DNA of 42,187 nucleotides from Nocardiopsis sp. MG754419 (GTDB lineage: Bacteria > Actinomycetota > Actinomycetes > Streptosporangiales > Streptosporangiaceae), in the NCBI RefSeq assembly GCF_018207095.1, contig NZ_QOCZ01000034.1:1-42187 (forward strand), given 5' to 3'. Shown piece after piece: positions 7,962-16,175 of the stretch. How positions within the stretch are numbered: position 1 is the first letter of the stretch; every line of letters starts with the position of its first letter. The position numbers and the translations under genes were made by a program. The notes beneath the pieces are model-generated. The model was not told the origin of the DNA. It did no database searches and was given only the letters and a program-made list of their open reading frames with translations.

Positions 7962-8729
7962 TCAGCCGAACACGTCCCAGGCCATGCGGACCAGCAGGCC
8001 GAGCACCACGACGAGCAGGACGGCTCGAATGAAACCGGTGCCCCGTTGCAGCGCCATCCGTGCGCCGATCTGCGCACCGATGATGGTGCACACCGCGAGC
8101 CCCAGCCCCAGCAGCCAGTCGATGTGCCCGCCGATGGCGAAGACCACCAGGGCGCCGAGGTTGGTGCACACGTTGACGATCTTGGCCGAGGCCGAGGCGT
8201 GCAGAAAGTCCATGCCCAACACCGCGGTGAAGGCGATGATGAGGAACACGCCGGTTCCGGGGCCGATGAGACCGTCGTAGAAGCTCACCCCCAGGCCGGC
8301 CAGCGCGAGGACCGCCAGGATCCGGTTGCGGGTGCGCAGGGACCGGTCGGGCGAGGTGCCCATGGCGGGCCGGAAGACCACCAACAGCGCCACCCCGGCC
8401 AGGACGGCCATGATGATGGGTTTGAGGACGTCGGCGGTCAGGGCGGTGGCCATGGCCGCGCCCAGCCCCGAACCGATCAGGGCCAGACCGGCGGTGGGCA
8501 GGACGACACGCTGGTCGAGTCGCACCCTGCGGGCGTAGGCGATGGCGGCGGAGACGGTACCGAAGACGGCACCGAGCTTGTTGGTGCCCAGCAGGGTGGC
8601 CAACGGTGCGTTGGGGGCGGCGACCATCAGGGCGGGGAGCAGGAGCAGGCCTCCTCCGCCGACGACGGCGTCGACCCATCCCGCGGCGACGGCGGCCAGC
8701 AACAGCAGGCCCAGGATCTCGGGGTCCAT
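7962..8729 (-). CDS. TSUP (TauE/SafE) family membrane exporter
   Basis: A 255-aa protein with about 8 predicted membrane helices. The two half-repeats typical of TSUP are visible: GWVDAVVGGGGLLLLPALM near residues 18-36, followed by LATLLGTNKLGAVFGT, and in the second half VSFYDGLIGPGTGVFLIIAFTAVLG-like sequence with the same GxGTG loop. Such proteins move sulfite, sulfoacetate or other organosulfur/carboxylate anions; the substrate here is not defined. The ATG at 8729 overlaps the stop of a tiny upstream open frame (TGATG), and a GTG three bases earlier is also possible. No strong ribosome site precedes it. Confidence 0.9.
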   Translation of the reverse strand: MDPEILGLLLLAAVAAGWVDAVVGGGGLLLLPALMVAAPNAPLATLLGTNKLGAVFGTVSAAIAYARRVRLDQRVVLPTAGLALIGSGLGAAMATALTADVLKPIIMAVLAGVALLVVFRPAMGTSPDRSLRTRNRILAVLALAGLGVSFYDGLIGPGTGVFLIIAFTAVLGMDFLHASASAKIVNVCTNLGALVVFAIGGHIDWLLGLGLAVCTIIGAQIGARMALQRGTGFIRAVLLVVVLGLLVRMAWDVFG

Positions 8730-8761
8730 CACCGGACCTGCGCAACTGGAGAGGGGATCAT
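8729..8761 (-). other. Possible 10-codon leader ORF coupled to the TSUP gene
   Basis: The frame MIPSPVAQVR ends with a TGA that overlaps the TSUP ATG as TGATG, an arrangement typical of translational coupling. The ribosome site is weak (GGAAATAGAG). The ORF is so short that chance is a real alternative. Confidence 0.25.
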
Positions 8762-9064
8762 GGGCTCTATTTCCGTACGGGGATCGGGACGCGAGCCAAT
8801 CTAGCCGGCCCCGACGAGCACGCTGTCAGGGGACCGGTGCAGTGATCCCCTTACACGAAGCGCCCCTCTCCCCCGATGCGCCGCCTCAGCGGCCGAACCG
8901 TGGTCCATGGAGCTCCGGACACGCCGCACGACTGTCGGACGTCTCACATCGGTGGCGCACGAGGGGCGGGGGCGATGTGGTCGAGGCCTGAAGTGAGTGC
9001 GTGTGCTTGTGGCACACGGAACCGCCACCTTGACAACGTAGATCTCAATAGGAACCGAAGAGAA
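8762..9064. other. Gene-free stretch upstream of the TSUP gene
   Basis: No open frame has convincing actinobacterial codon use here. A 29-codon frame starts at 8907 (+), without a clear ribosome site. A TTGACA near 9033 has no good -10 partner. The region should hold the promoter for the TSUP gene on the minus strand, but I cannot place it firmly. Confidence 0.4.
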
Positions 9065-9096
9065 GCGGTGGCGTTCGGGTCGGGGAACGCCACCGC
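9065..9096 (-). terminator. Strong hairpin downstream of the MhqD-like esterase gene
   Basis: A perfect 12-bp stem, GCGGTGGCGTTC (9065-9076) with GAACGCCACCGC (9085-9096), and an 8-base loop. Read on the minus strand it lies 36 bases after the esterase stop and is followed by the T-rich TCTCTTCGGTTCCTATT, so it is a good intrinsic terminator for the dioxygenase-esterase operon. Confidence 0.75.
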
Positions 9097-9132
9097 CGTC
9101 CGGTGGTGGCCCGTCTCCCGGGCCCCAGGTCT

Positions 9133-9765
9133 CTAGAAGTCCGCGGCCGCGAACCACTCCCGGGCCCGCTCCACCGTCTCGGGCGGAAGCCCGTGCCCCC
9201 CGGGGTGTTCCTCGACGCGCACGTCCGCACCCCGCTCCCCCAGCTGCGCGGCCAGCAGTCGCGCCTGGTCGATGGTGGTGATCGGGTCGACCGCGCCGTT
9301 GCCCAGGAACACCCGGGTCCCCGACAGGTCGACGCGGTCGGGCTCGCGCCCTTGGAGCGGGGCGCCGCCGGCGAACAGCGCCGCGCCCGCCACCACACCG
9401 GGGTGGAGCAGGACCAGGCCGGCGCCCGTGTTGGCACCGTTGGAGAAACCGCTCACCACGATCCGCTCCGGGTCCAGGTCGTAGGCGACCGTGGCGGCCT
9501 TGACGAAGTCGGCCAGTTCGGCGGTGCGCGCGATGAGGTCCTCCACGTCGAAGACGCCCTCGCGCAGGCGACGGAACCAGCGGTTCGACCCGTTCTCGTC
9601 GACCTTGCCGCGCGGCGACAGCAACGCCGCGCCCGGAGCCAGGATCCGACCCAGTGGCACCAGGTCGTGTTCGTCGGCGCCGGTGCCGTGCAGCAGCAAC
9701 AGCGTGGGCGCGTCCGGCTCGGTGGCCGGCTCGAAGACGTGGACGAAGTCGGTCACGGCGGTCAC
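9133..9765 (-). CDS. Phospholipase/carboxylesterase-like hydrolase (MhqD-like)
   Basis: A 210-aa alpha/beta hydrolase of the small carboxylesterase/phospholipase group. LLLLHGTGADEHDL is the oxyanion-loop region, VVSGFSNGANTG carries the nucleophile Ser in GFSNG, and the ends GNGAVDPITTI (Asp) and HPGGHGLP (His) complete the triad. The GTG at 9765 has GGAGG 7 bases upstream and overlaps the dioxygenase stop by 4 bp (GTGA), so the two are translationally coupled. In Bacillus subtilis, MhqD and MhqO are a similar esterase and dioxygenase pair induced by quinones and catechols. A shared role in aromatic electrophile breakdown is therefore likely but inferred. Confidence 0.88.
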   Translation of the reverse strand: MTAVTDFVHVFEPATEPDAPTLLLLHGTGADEHDLVPLGRILAPGAALLSPRGKVDENGSNRWFRRLREGVFDVEDLIARTAELADFVKAATVAYDLDPERIVVSGFSNGANTGAGLVLLHPGVVAGAALFAGGAPLQGREPDRVDLSGTRVFLGNGAVDPITTIDQARLLAAQLGERGADVRVEEHPGGHGLPPETVERAREWFAAADF

Positions 9766-10712
9766 CGGGACACCTCCAGGTGGGGCAGGCTCGCGGCGAT
9801 CTGGTCCTGGCGCGGCTGCAGCCACGGCGGGAGCTTCAACGAGCGGCCCAGCTCCAGCAGGGGTTCGTCGTAGTCGAAGCCGGGGCCGTCGGTGGCGATC
9901 TCCAGCAGGACCCCGCCGGGTTCACGGAAGTAGATCGAGGTGAAGTAGCTGCGGTCACGGATCTCGGTGACCCCCACCCCGTCGTCGGCCAGCCGCTGAC
10001 GCCAGGCGTCCTGGACGGCGGTGTCGGGGGCGCGGTAGGCGACGTGGTGGACGGTGCCGGCGGCGACCACACCGCGCTCGGCACCGGGGTCGGCGACCAC
10101 GTCGACGATGGTGCCCACGCCGTCGCCGGAGTCGTTGGTGTGGAAGCGCATCCGGCCCGCCTCCTCACTGTGCAGGTGGAAGCCCAACTGTCCGCCGAGC
10201 ATCTGCGCCGTTCCGTCGGCGTCCTGCTCGGTGAGGGTGACGGCGCGGATGCCGCGGATGGCGCGGTCGGTGGGGACCACTCCCCCGTCCCAGGGGTCGG
10301 TGTCGTGGTGGTCGGCGCCGGCGGCCAGTTCGATGAGCAGACCATCGGGGTCGCGCAGGCTCAGGACGTCCTCCTCGGCGCGCTCGACGGGGCGGGTGAA
10401 GGGGATGTCGAGGGTGGACAGATGGTCGGCCCACCAGCCCAGGGAGCCCTGGGGAACGGAGAAGGTCGTGGTGGTGGCCTGCCCCGCGCCGATCCTGCCC
10501 TTGGGCGCGTCCGGCCAGGGGAAGAAGGTCATGATGGTGCCGGGGTTGCCCGCGCGGTCACCGTAGTACAGGTGGTAGGTGTCCGGGGAGTCGAAGTTGA
10601 CGGTCCGCTTGACCAGACGCATCCCCAGGACGTTGAGGTAGAAGTCGGCGTTGGCCTGGGGGTCGGTCGCGATGGCGGTCACGTGGTGGATCCCCGAAGG
10701 GCGCACGTCCAT
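9762..10712 (-). CDS. Ring-cleaving dioxygenase, VOC/glyoxalase superfamily (MhqO-like)
   Basis: A 316-aa protein with two VOC modules. The N-terminal module begins IHHVTAIATDPQANADFYLNVLGMRLVKRTVNFD, in which the His and the NFD/HLYYGD segments are the usual metal-site region. The second starts near IRAVTLTEQD and includes HHVAYRAPD and IYFREPGGVLLEIATD, whose Glu is a typical metal ligand. This layout is that of the MhqO/LinE-type group acting on hydroquinones or catechols with Fe2+ and O2. The ATG at 10712 follows an AGGAGAGGATGAGG run. It is the first gene of a two-gene operon with the esterase. Confidence 0.9.
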   Translation of the reverse strand: MDVRPSGIHHVTAIATDPQANADFYLNVLGMRLVKRTVNFDSPDTYHLYYGDRAGNPGTIMTFFPWPDAPKGRIGAGQATTTTFSVPQGSLGWWADHLSTLDIPFTRPVERAEEDVLSLRDPDGLLIELAAGADHHDTDPWDGGVVPTDRAIRGIRAVTLTEQDADGTAQMLGGQLGFHLHSEEAGRMRFHTNDSGDGVGTIVDVVADPGAERGVVAAGTVHHVAYRAPDTAVQDAWRQRLADDGVGVTEIRDRSYFTSIYFREPGGVLLEIATDGPGFDYDEPLLELGRSLKLPPWLQPRQDQIAASLPHLEVSR

Positions 10713-10757
10713 GGGTCCTCATCCTCTCCTGGAGCACTCGGTCGAACGCTCCAACAA

Positions 10758-10771
10758 GTTGAATCTTAAAC
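10758..10771. promoter_or_regulatory. AT-rich imperfect palindrome upstream of the dioxygenase operon
   Basis: GTTGAATCTTAAAC matches its own reverse complement at 10 of 14 positions. It is the most AT-rich patch around and lies 46-59 bases before the dioxygenase start. MhqO-type operons are usually repressed by MarR-family proteins that bind such sites; the identification is tentative. Confidence 0.35.
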
Positions 10772-11014
10772 TAATTTCCGCCACTTGTCCTCCACCCCGA
10801 CCCGGAACGGGGCCCGGATCGGACCCCACACCCTCGGAACCGCTCCCTGCGTCGGCCCAAGGATCGAACGATACGCACGAGAAATCTCCGATTCCACACT
10901 CATCGGCCCGCTAACCCTCAAGAGATCCGAGCGTCAAAACCGGAGAGCACGAACTTTTCCCTCGTATCGTCCCTTCGGCGCATCCGACCGGGGGGAACTC
11001 CGTGATCATCGCTC
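10772..11014. other. Gene-free stretch between the dioxygenase and the broken DUF2254 gene
   Basis: No frame looks coding. The region is expected to hold back-to-back promoters. A GGGGGAA at 10991 lies 4 bases before a GTG at 11002, but that frame does not encode DUF2254 (see the pseudogene entry). Confidence 0.4.
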
Positions 11015-12517
11015 GTGTCGGAACCGGCGACCGCCCCCGGCCGGCCACGTTGGATCACTCTGGGCAGACCGCGCAAGTCGGCCGGTCGGGCGCTGGGGGA
11101 ACACGTCCGGGAGTCGTTCGTACCGGTACCGCTGGCCGGGATGGTGTTCTTCGCCGTCCCGGCGCCCGTGACGGCACTCCTGGACATCGCGCTGGGCGAA
11201 CTGCCGGCCGCCGGCGAGGGACGGGCTGGGGAACCGTCCCCCGAGGACTGGGCCGCCTGGGCGGAGAACGGCCGGACGGTGATCCAGACCATCGGGCCGG
11301 CCGCCCTCACCGTGATGGGCGTGGTCTTCAGCATCACCCTGGTGGCGCTGCGGATGGCCACCGACCGACTCTCCCCGAGGATCATCCACCTCTTCACCCG
11401 CAGTTGGACCACCAAGCTCGCGCTCACGGTCTTCCTGGGCACGTTCGCCTACACCGTCGGCGTGCTCTAACTCGGCGGTCTCATCGCCGATCAGGACAAC
11501 CCCTGCGTTCCGCTGCCGTCCACCACACTCTCGATCCTGACGCTGGTGCTGTGTCTGCTCGCCTTCCTGTTCTTCGTGCAGGGGACGATCTCGCTGATGC
11601 GGGTGAGCATCGTGATGGACCGGGTGGCTCACGGCTCCCTGCGACGGATCCGCCGCATGGCCGAGTCCGCTCCCCCACCGGCGACCGAGGGACCCGGTGG
11701 GGAGGTCCTCACCCGGGTACGCTCCCGGTCCGATGCGGGCGTGTCGACCCGGGTGAACGAGTGCGCGCCGGCCTCCTGGGCCCGGCGCGAGGACGCGTTC
11801 GTGCGGGTCCTCCCGCGTATCGGCGACCCTGTGCCCGAGCAGGGCGTGGTCCTCGTCGTCCGCTCCCGGCGACCCCCACGGTCCCCCGAGCGCGCGGCGC
11901 GCGCCCTGCACACCGGTCGGGAACGTTCGACCTACCAGGATCCGGCCTTCGGACTACGGCAGATCGTCGACATCGGCGTGCGTGCCCAGGGCTACGGGGA
12001 GAACGATCCGACCACCGCCGTGCGGTGCGTGGATCGGATCCAGACGCTCGTGGGGGCGTTCGCCGAGGTCACCCGGCACAGGTGGACCATCTACGACCAT
12101 AGGAGGGTCCCCCGCGCCGAGCTGCCCCTGCCCACCTGGGAGGGGTTCGTGGACCTGGACTTCAGCGAACTGGTGCTGCAGTGCGAGGGGCACACCCAGG
12201 TGACCCGGCGGCTGTCGGCGGCACTGCGCGACCTGGAGGAGGAGGTGGATCGAACGCGCCGACCGGCGCTGCGCCACCACCGACGGGAACTGCGGCGGGT
12301 GTGCGAACGGAACCTGCCCGCACACCTGGTGGAGTTCGCGCTGACCCCCGACCGTCAGGGCCTGGGCGGTGGCGGTCGGGAGCCGGAGCCCGTCCGAGCC
12401 GGCCCCGACGCGAGGTGGACCGACGACCGGTCCGAGGAACGGGGCGAGAACGACCCCGAGGAACACTGCGGGCGAGCCGACCGTGCACGCGCGGGGACCT
12501 GGGCCGACCTGTGGTGA
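11015..12517 (+). pseudogene. DUF2254 membrane protein interrupted by an in-frame TAA
   Basis: Both halves of a DUF2254 protein lie in the same frame, separated by one TAA at 11468-11470. Before the stop are the family segments ALTVMGVVFSITLVALRMA and LSPRIIHLFTRSW plus helix TKLALTVFLGTFAYTVGVL. After it come a further helix (LTLVLCLLAFLFFVQGTI) and the soluble domain with YQDPAFGLRQIVDIGVRA and NDPTTAVRCVDRIQTL, followed by LPTWEGFVDLDF. The best start in frame is a GTG at 11015 with no good ribosome site; the GTG at 11002, which has one, is in another frame, hinting at a second lesion near the 5' end. Codon use after the stop still looks constrained, so the break is either recent, read through, or a sequencing error. 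DUF2254 function is unknown. Confidence 0.75.
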
Positions 12518-12582
12518 TGCGTCCCGAACTTCCGTCGGTGGTGGTCCTTGGCTCCGGGGGCCGCCGGGGTGAGCATGGAGTC

Positions 12583-13038
12583 ATGACAACGGTGGTGCGA
12601 GACGCGGCCCCGGGCGACGGCCCGGGGATCGCCGCACTGATCACCAAGGAAGCACCGCACTTCGACCTGAAGGGGTACCCGGACGACGTGTGGCCGGACA
12701 CCATGGTGGTGCTGGTCGCGGAGGTCGCCGGACGCGTCGTCGGCTGGTTGGAGGGGATCCTGGACGGCGCCTACGCCGGCGCGGCGGCCCCGGCGCCCGC
12801 GCCCCACGGATACGTCCTGGCGGTGGTCGTGGACGGGGGCCTGCGCCGCCAGGGCATCGGCACCGCCCTGATCACCGCGTTCCTGGAGGAGGCGCGCGCG
12901 GAGAAGGTCGAGTGGGTGTTCCTCATCCCCGAGGGGGGCGAGGGGTTCGAGGGCCGTGTCCGGTTCTTCGACCGGGTCGGGTTCACCCCCGTGGAGGATC
13001 ACGACGAGGACCGACTGGTCATGGGCGCCTGGACCTGA
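12583..13038 (+). CDS. GNAT-family N-acetyltransferase
   Basis: A 151-aa GNAT. The core reads YVLAVVVDGGLRRQGIGTALITAFLEEA, where RRQGIG is the pyrophosphate-binding loop. It is followed by VEWVFLIPEGG and RVRFFDRVGFTPVED, the conserved last strand and helix. The N-terminal RDAAPGDGPGIAALI is the usual first helix. The ATG at 12583 has only a weak upstream GGAG. The substrate is unknown. It lies 65 bp after the broken DUF2254 gene and converges on the small HTH protein gene. Confidence 0.85.
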   Translation: MTTVVRDAAPGDGPGIAALITKEAPHFDLKGYPDDVWPDTMVVLVAEVAGRVVGWLEGILDGAYAGAAAPAPAPHGYVLAVVVDGGLRRQGIGTALITAFLEEARAEKVEWVFLIPEGGEGFEGRVRFFDRVGFTPVEDHDEDRLVMGAWT

Positions 13039-13098
13039 TCGGCCCCCGCACGTGGGCCCTGCCCCACCGAACCGCGCGTGGTGTGCGAGGCGTCCTCC

Positions 13099-13578
13099 CT
13101 AGGAGGCACGACGTCGCGATCCCGGTTTCGTGTCGATGACGAAGAACGCGCGCGCCTCGGCCGAGGCCAGTGCGTGGGTCATGACGTGCGCCGCCTCCTG
13201 CTCGGGGAGGTGCTCCACACTTGCGCGCAGAGCCGCGGTGAAGCGGAGGAGTTGTTCCTCCACCGGCTCCGGTGCGGCGAGCGGATCGACCAGGAGCTCA
13301 CCGTCGTCGGAGACGAGCCCGCCCTCACCCTGCAGAGCGGGGCCCAGCGTGCCGGGGCGGAGCCGGTAGACCCGCTCCAGCGCGGTCACGGTGTCCTCGC
13401 CGTAGTTGTAGCGGACGCCGCTCTCCAGGTCGGTGATGTCGCGCGCGCCCAGGTCGGTGGTCTCCTGCACCTTCTGCAACCATCCGGCCCGATCATCGTG
13501 GCGCGCGGGGTCGAAGTCCACGCGGCGAGCGGTGAGCACCTTGCCGATCGTCTTGATGCGCAGCTTGTCCTTGTGCAT
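13099..13578 (-). CDS. Small XRE-like helix-turn-helix protein
   Basis: A 159-aa cytoplasmic protein. Residues about 28-75 look like a Cro/C1-type HTH: AGWLQKVQETTDLGARDITDLESG, then TVTALERVYRLRPGTLGPAL. The C-terminal half (PEPVEEQLLRFTAALRASVE) is helical and without a recognised domain. The ATG at 13578 is preceded by GGAGG at 5 bases. Such proteins in actinomycetes are usually transcriptional regulators of unknown target. It is divergent from the thioesterase gene, 269 bp away. Confidence 0.7.
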   Translation of the reverse strand: MHKDKLRIKTIGKVLTARRVDFDPARHDDRAGWLQKVQETTDLGARDITDLESGVRYNYGEDTVTALERVYRLRPGTLGPALQGEGGLVSDDGELLVDPLAAPEPVEEQLLRFTAALRASVEHLPEQEAAHVMTHALASAEARAFFVIDTKPGSRRRAS

Positions 13579-13667
13579 GAGTCCTCCGGAGGGGTGTGGG
13601 CGGGCTGTACCAAGGTAAGGCCCCGGAGCGTGACGGGAATCCCCGTCCCACCCGCGCGGGGACGGCC

Positions 13668-13698
13668 TCCTCGGCGGCGACCCGGAGGCCGCCGAGGA
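13668..13698. other. Perfect 11-bp hairpin in a divergent promoter region
   Basis: TCCTCGGCGGC (13668-13678) pairs exactly with GCCGCCGAGGA (13688-13698) around a 9-base loop. It sits between two genes that both read outward (HTH protein and thioesterase), where a terminator is not expected. It could lie in the thioesterase 5' leader or end an unannotated short transcript. No T tract follows. Confidence 0.5.
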
Positions 13699-13847
13699 CG
13701 ACCCCCCTTCGCGTCGCCCGCGGGCAGGGGGTCGATCCTCGCCGACCCTACGACGGACGGGGCCGGTGAGGGCGGAGCCGACGGATTCACGCTCGCGGGC
13801 ATCGGGGAGGATGCGAAGGGCACGACCTCGCCGTACAGGAGAACCCC

Positions 13848-14621
13848 TTGTCCCAGAACGCCTACTTCGTCCGGTCGGACCACGACCGCTACCTCCCCAC
13901 AGAGCATGTCAGTGGCGCTTGGAACCCCTCCGAACAACACTTCAGTCCGCTCGGTGGACTCATCACCCACGCCATCGAGACGCACAGCGAGCAGCGCGGC
14001 CTTCAGCTCTCCCGGATCGGCTTCGACATCCTCGGCACCCTCGCCATGACCGAGTGCCGCATCGAGGTGCGCACCCTCCGCCCGGGACGCACCATCGAAC
14101 TGGTGGAGGCCCTGGTGCACATCGGTGATCGCACGGCGGTGCGCGCCCGCGCGTGGCTTCTCGTCGCCGGTGACACCAGCGCCGTGACGGGCGGGGCGTC
14201 CGCACCGCTGCCCGATCCCGACGGGTTCGGGAAACAACCGCTGAGCTCCGTGTGGCCGGGCGGGTACATCGCCTCTCTGGACGCGCGCCAGGTCCGCGCA
14301 CCCGAGCGGGGACGGGGCACGGCGTGGATCTCCAGTGACGTCGACCTGGTGCGCGACGAACGGGTGGGCCCCGTCGCCTCCTACGTCGCGCTGGTCGACA
14401 CGGCCAACGGCGTCGCGGTGCGCGAGTCTCCGCAGGAGTGGATGTTCCCCAACGTGGACCTCACCGTCCACCTCCACCGACGGCCGGAAGGGCCGTGGGT
14501 GGGGCTGGACACCACCGTCGCGTTCGGGCCCACGGGCCTCGGGCTGACCAGCACGGTCCTGCACGACCTGGAGGGCGAGGTGGGACGCGCGGAGCAGAGC
14601 CTCACCGTCCGTCCTCTCTGA
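13848..14621 (+). CDS. Acyl-CoA thioesterase family protein (TesB-like double hotdog)
   Basis: A 257-aa protein resembling the TesB-like/4HBT_3 thioesterases. The first hotdog half contains HFSPLGGLITHAIETH and SRIGFDILGTLAMTECRIE; the second contains WISSDVDLVRDERVGPVASY, FPNVDLTVHLHRRPEG and WVGLDTTVAFGPTGLG, with the Asp/Thr pair usual for the active-site strand. It would hydrolyse acyl-CoA or a similar thioester; chain preference cannot be told. The start is a TTG at 13848 with AGGAGAA about 5 bases upstream. It is monocistronic by spacing. Confidence 0.82.
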   Translation: MSQNAYFVRSDHDRYLPTEHVSGAWNPSEQHFSPLGGLITHAIETHSEQRGLQLSRIGFDILGTLAMTECRIEVRTLRPGRTIELVEALVHIGDRTAVRARAWLLVAGDTSAVTGGASAPLPDPDGFGKQPLSSVWPGGYIASLDARQVRAPERGRGTAWISSDVDLVRDERVGPVASYVALVDTANGVAVRESPQEWMFPNVDLTVHLHRRPEGPWVGLDTTVAFGPTGLGLTSTVLHDLEGEVGRAEQSLTVRPL

Positions 14622-14757
14622 GGGTGGCGGTTCACCCGCGACGGGAGGGGACGACCGCCGGTGGGCGGGCGGGAGCGGTGGCGCGGCGACCCGGCCGGCC
14701 GGGGACACCCGGGCACCTCCGTGCGAGCGCGGCGGAGGACCGGGCTCGCCGAGCACG

Positions 14758-14781
14758 CCGTGCGGCCTCGACACCGCACGG
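14758..14781. terminator. Hairpin between the convergent thioesterase and MFS genes
   Basis: CCGTGCGG (14758-14765) pairs with CCGCACGG (14774-14781) around an 8-base loop, in the 262-bp gap where both flanking genes end. A bidirectional terminator is likely. Nothing else is evident in that gap. Confidence 0.5.
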
Positions 14782-14883
14782 TGAGGGCGGGAGGCGCCGA
14801 GGACACACCACCCTGGGGTGCGCCCCTTCACCGTCCGCGGTCGCGCCACAGGAGAGCGGGCCGCTTTCCTTGGGTGCGCGAGG

Positions 14884-16101
14884 TCAGAGGCGGCGCAGGC
14901 GCAGCGCGAACAGGCCCGCCAGAACGGTGAGGACCAGGGCCAGGGCGACGGTTCCGTTCCAGCCCACGGCGTCGTAGACCACCCCGCCGAGCCAGCCGAA
15001 CAGGCTCGCCCCCAGGTAGTAGGCGAGGGTGTAGATGGCCGTGGCCTGCGCGCGGCCGGTGACGGCGTGGGCCCCCACCCAGGCCGAGGCGGTCGCGTGG
15101 GCGCAGAAGAACGCGAAGGTCAACAGCAGCAGGGTGGCCAACAGCAGGATCACCGACGTGGTGAACAGCCCGCCCACCCCGACGAGCAACAGCAGGGTCG
15201 CGGTGGTGAGCACTCCGTACCGGCCCCAGCGCAGGGCGAACGAACCGGCCATGGCCGATCCCAGCATCCCGGCGGTGTAGGAGAGGAAGAGCAGGGACGC
15301 CGCCGCCTGGGACAGCCCGAAGGGCTCGTCGGTGAGGCGGAAGCCCAGGACGTTGTACACCGCCATGAACGCGCCCATCAGCAGCAGGGCCTGGGCGTAC
15401 ATCGGCACCAGCCCACGGGTGGTCATGGCCGCCTTGAGCCGGGCGCCCATGCCGAGGGGGTCGGTCGCGCCGGTGCGGCGGGGCGCCGTGCCGGGCCGCT
15501 GTCGGGGCAGGACGAGGACGAACACCACGAGTGCGACGACGCCGAGGAGCGTGTTGGCCGCCACGCCCCACTGCCAACCGCCCAGATCGGCGGCGAACCC
15601 CGCGAGAAGCCGCCCGCCCATGCCGCCGAGGGGGTTGCCGGCGATGTAGAGGCCGGTGGCCTTGGGAGCGTCGCGCGGGTGGATCTCCTCGGCAAGGTAG
15701 GCCACGGCCGCGGCGGACACCCCGCCCAGCGCCGCGCCCTGGAGGGTGCGCAGCACCAGGAGGACCCAGAGTTCGGGGGCGAAGGGCGCGGCGGCCCCCA
15801 GCACGATGGCCAGCAGCAGGGAGAGCGTGATGACCCGCACCCGACCGATGCGGTCGGCGATCCCGCTCCAGATCAGGGTGAAGCCGGCCAGACCTCCGGT
15901 GGCCAGGGAGACCGCGAGTGCGGCCTGCCCGGCGGAGGTGCCGAAGCCCTCGGCGATGGCGGGCAGGATCGGCTGCACGGACCACAGTTGAGCGAAGGTG
16001 GCCACCGCGGCCGCCACCAGGGCGATCACCGTGCGCCGGTAGGCCGCGGTACCGGCCCGGGGCCTGGGGTCGGTCATGGGGGGCGCACTGGTCACGGTCA
16101 T
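14884..16101 (-). CDS. MFS transporter (AraJ/YnfM-like drug or sugar efflux family)
   Basis: A 405-aa protein with 12 predicted membrane helices. The first reads RTVIALVAAAVATFAQLWSV, and the A-motif-like loop between helices 2 and 3 is GIADRIGRVRV. A second-half counterpart is SFALRWGRYGVLTT. Motifs such as LRTLQGAALGGVSAAAVAYL and YIAGNPLGGMGGRL recall the YnfM/CynX-type MFS group. Neither ATG (16101 or in-frame 16077) has a ribosome site, so a leaderless message is possible. It is divergent from a LysR regulator 69 bp away, which probably controls it; the exported compound is unknown. Confidence 0.9.
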   Translation of the reverse strand: MTVTSAPPMTDPRPRAGTAAYRRTVIALVAAAVATFAQLWSVQPILPAIAEGFGTSAGQAALAVSLATGGLAGFTLIWSGIADRIGRVRVITLSLLLAIVLGAAAPFAPELWVLLVLRTLQGAALGGVSAAAVAYLAEEIHPRDAPKATGLYIAGNPLGGMGGRLLAGFAADLGGWQWGVAANTLLGVVALVVFVLVLPRQRPGTAPRRTGATDPLGMGARLKAAMTTRGLVPMYAQALLLMGAFMAVYNVLGFRLTDEPFGLSQAAASLLFLSYTAGMLGSAMAGSFALRWGRYGVLTTATLLLLVGVGGLFTTSVILLLATLLLLTFAFFCAHATASAWVGAHAVTGRAQATAIYTLAYYLGASLFGWLGGVVYDAVGWNGTVALALVLTVLAGLFALRLRRL

Positions 16102-16113
16102 GCTGCAACGCTA

Positions 16114-16127
16114 GAAAGCGCGCTTTC
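16114..16127. promoter_or_regulatory. 14-bp perfect palindrome at the MFS promoter
   Basis: GAAAGCGCGCTTTC is fully palindromic and lies 13-26 bases before the MFS ATG. If the message is leaderless, it would cover the -10 region. It is a candidate operator for the divergent LysR or another regulator. Confidence 0.45.
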
Positions 16128-16151
16128 ATACGTCCAATGCATGGTTTCACG

Positions 16152-16175
16152 TTCATGCATACTGATATGCATGAA
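16152..16175. promoter_or_regulatory. 24-bp palindrome overlapping the LysR start codon
   Basis: TTCATGCATA (16152-16161) and TATGCATGAA (16166-16175) are perfect 10-bp arms around CTGA. The right arm contains the LysR ATG at 16171. A LysR dimer here would block its own initiation, so negative autoregulation is likely. A third ATGCATG occurs at 16138. Confidence 0.6.

Noticed and set aside
8801-9157. A 118-codon minus-strand frame in the gene-free stretch
   Set aside because: It crosses the esterase terminator and stop region and has random-looking Arg/Pro composition.
11002-12102. A 366-codon frame starting at a GTG with good ribosome site
   Set aside because: It is Arg/Gly/Pro-rich and does not encode the DUF2254 motifs, which lie in another frame; only its start signal is of interest.
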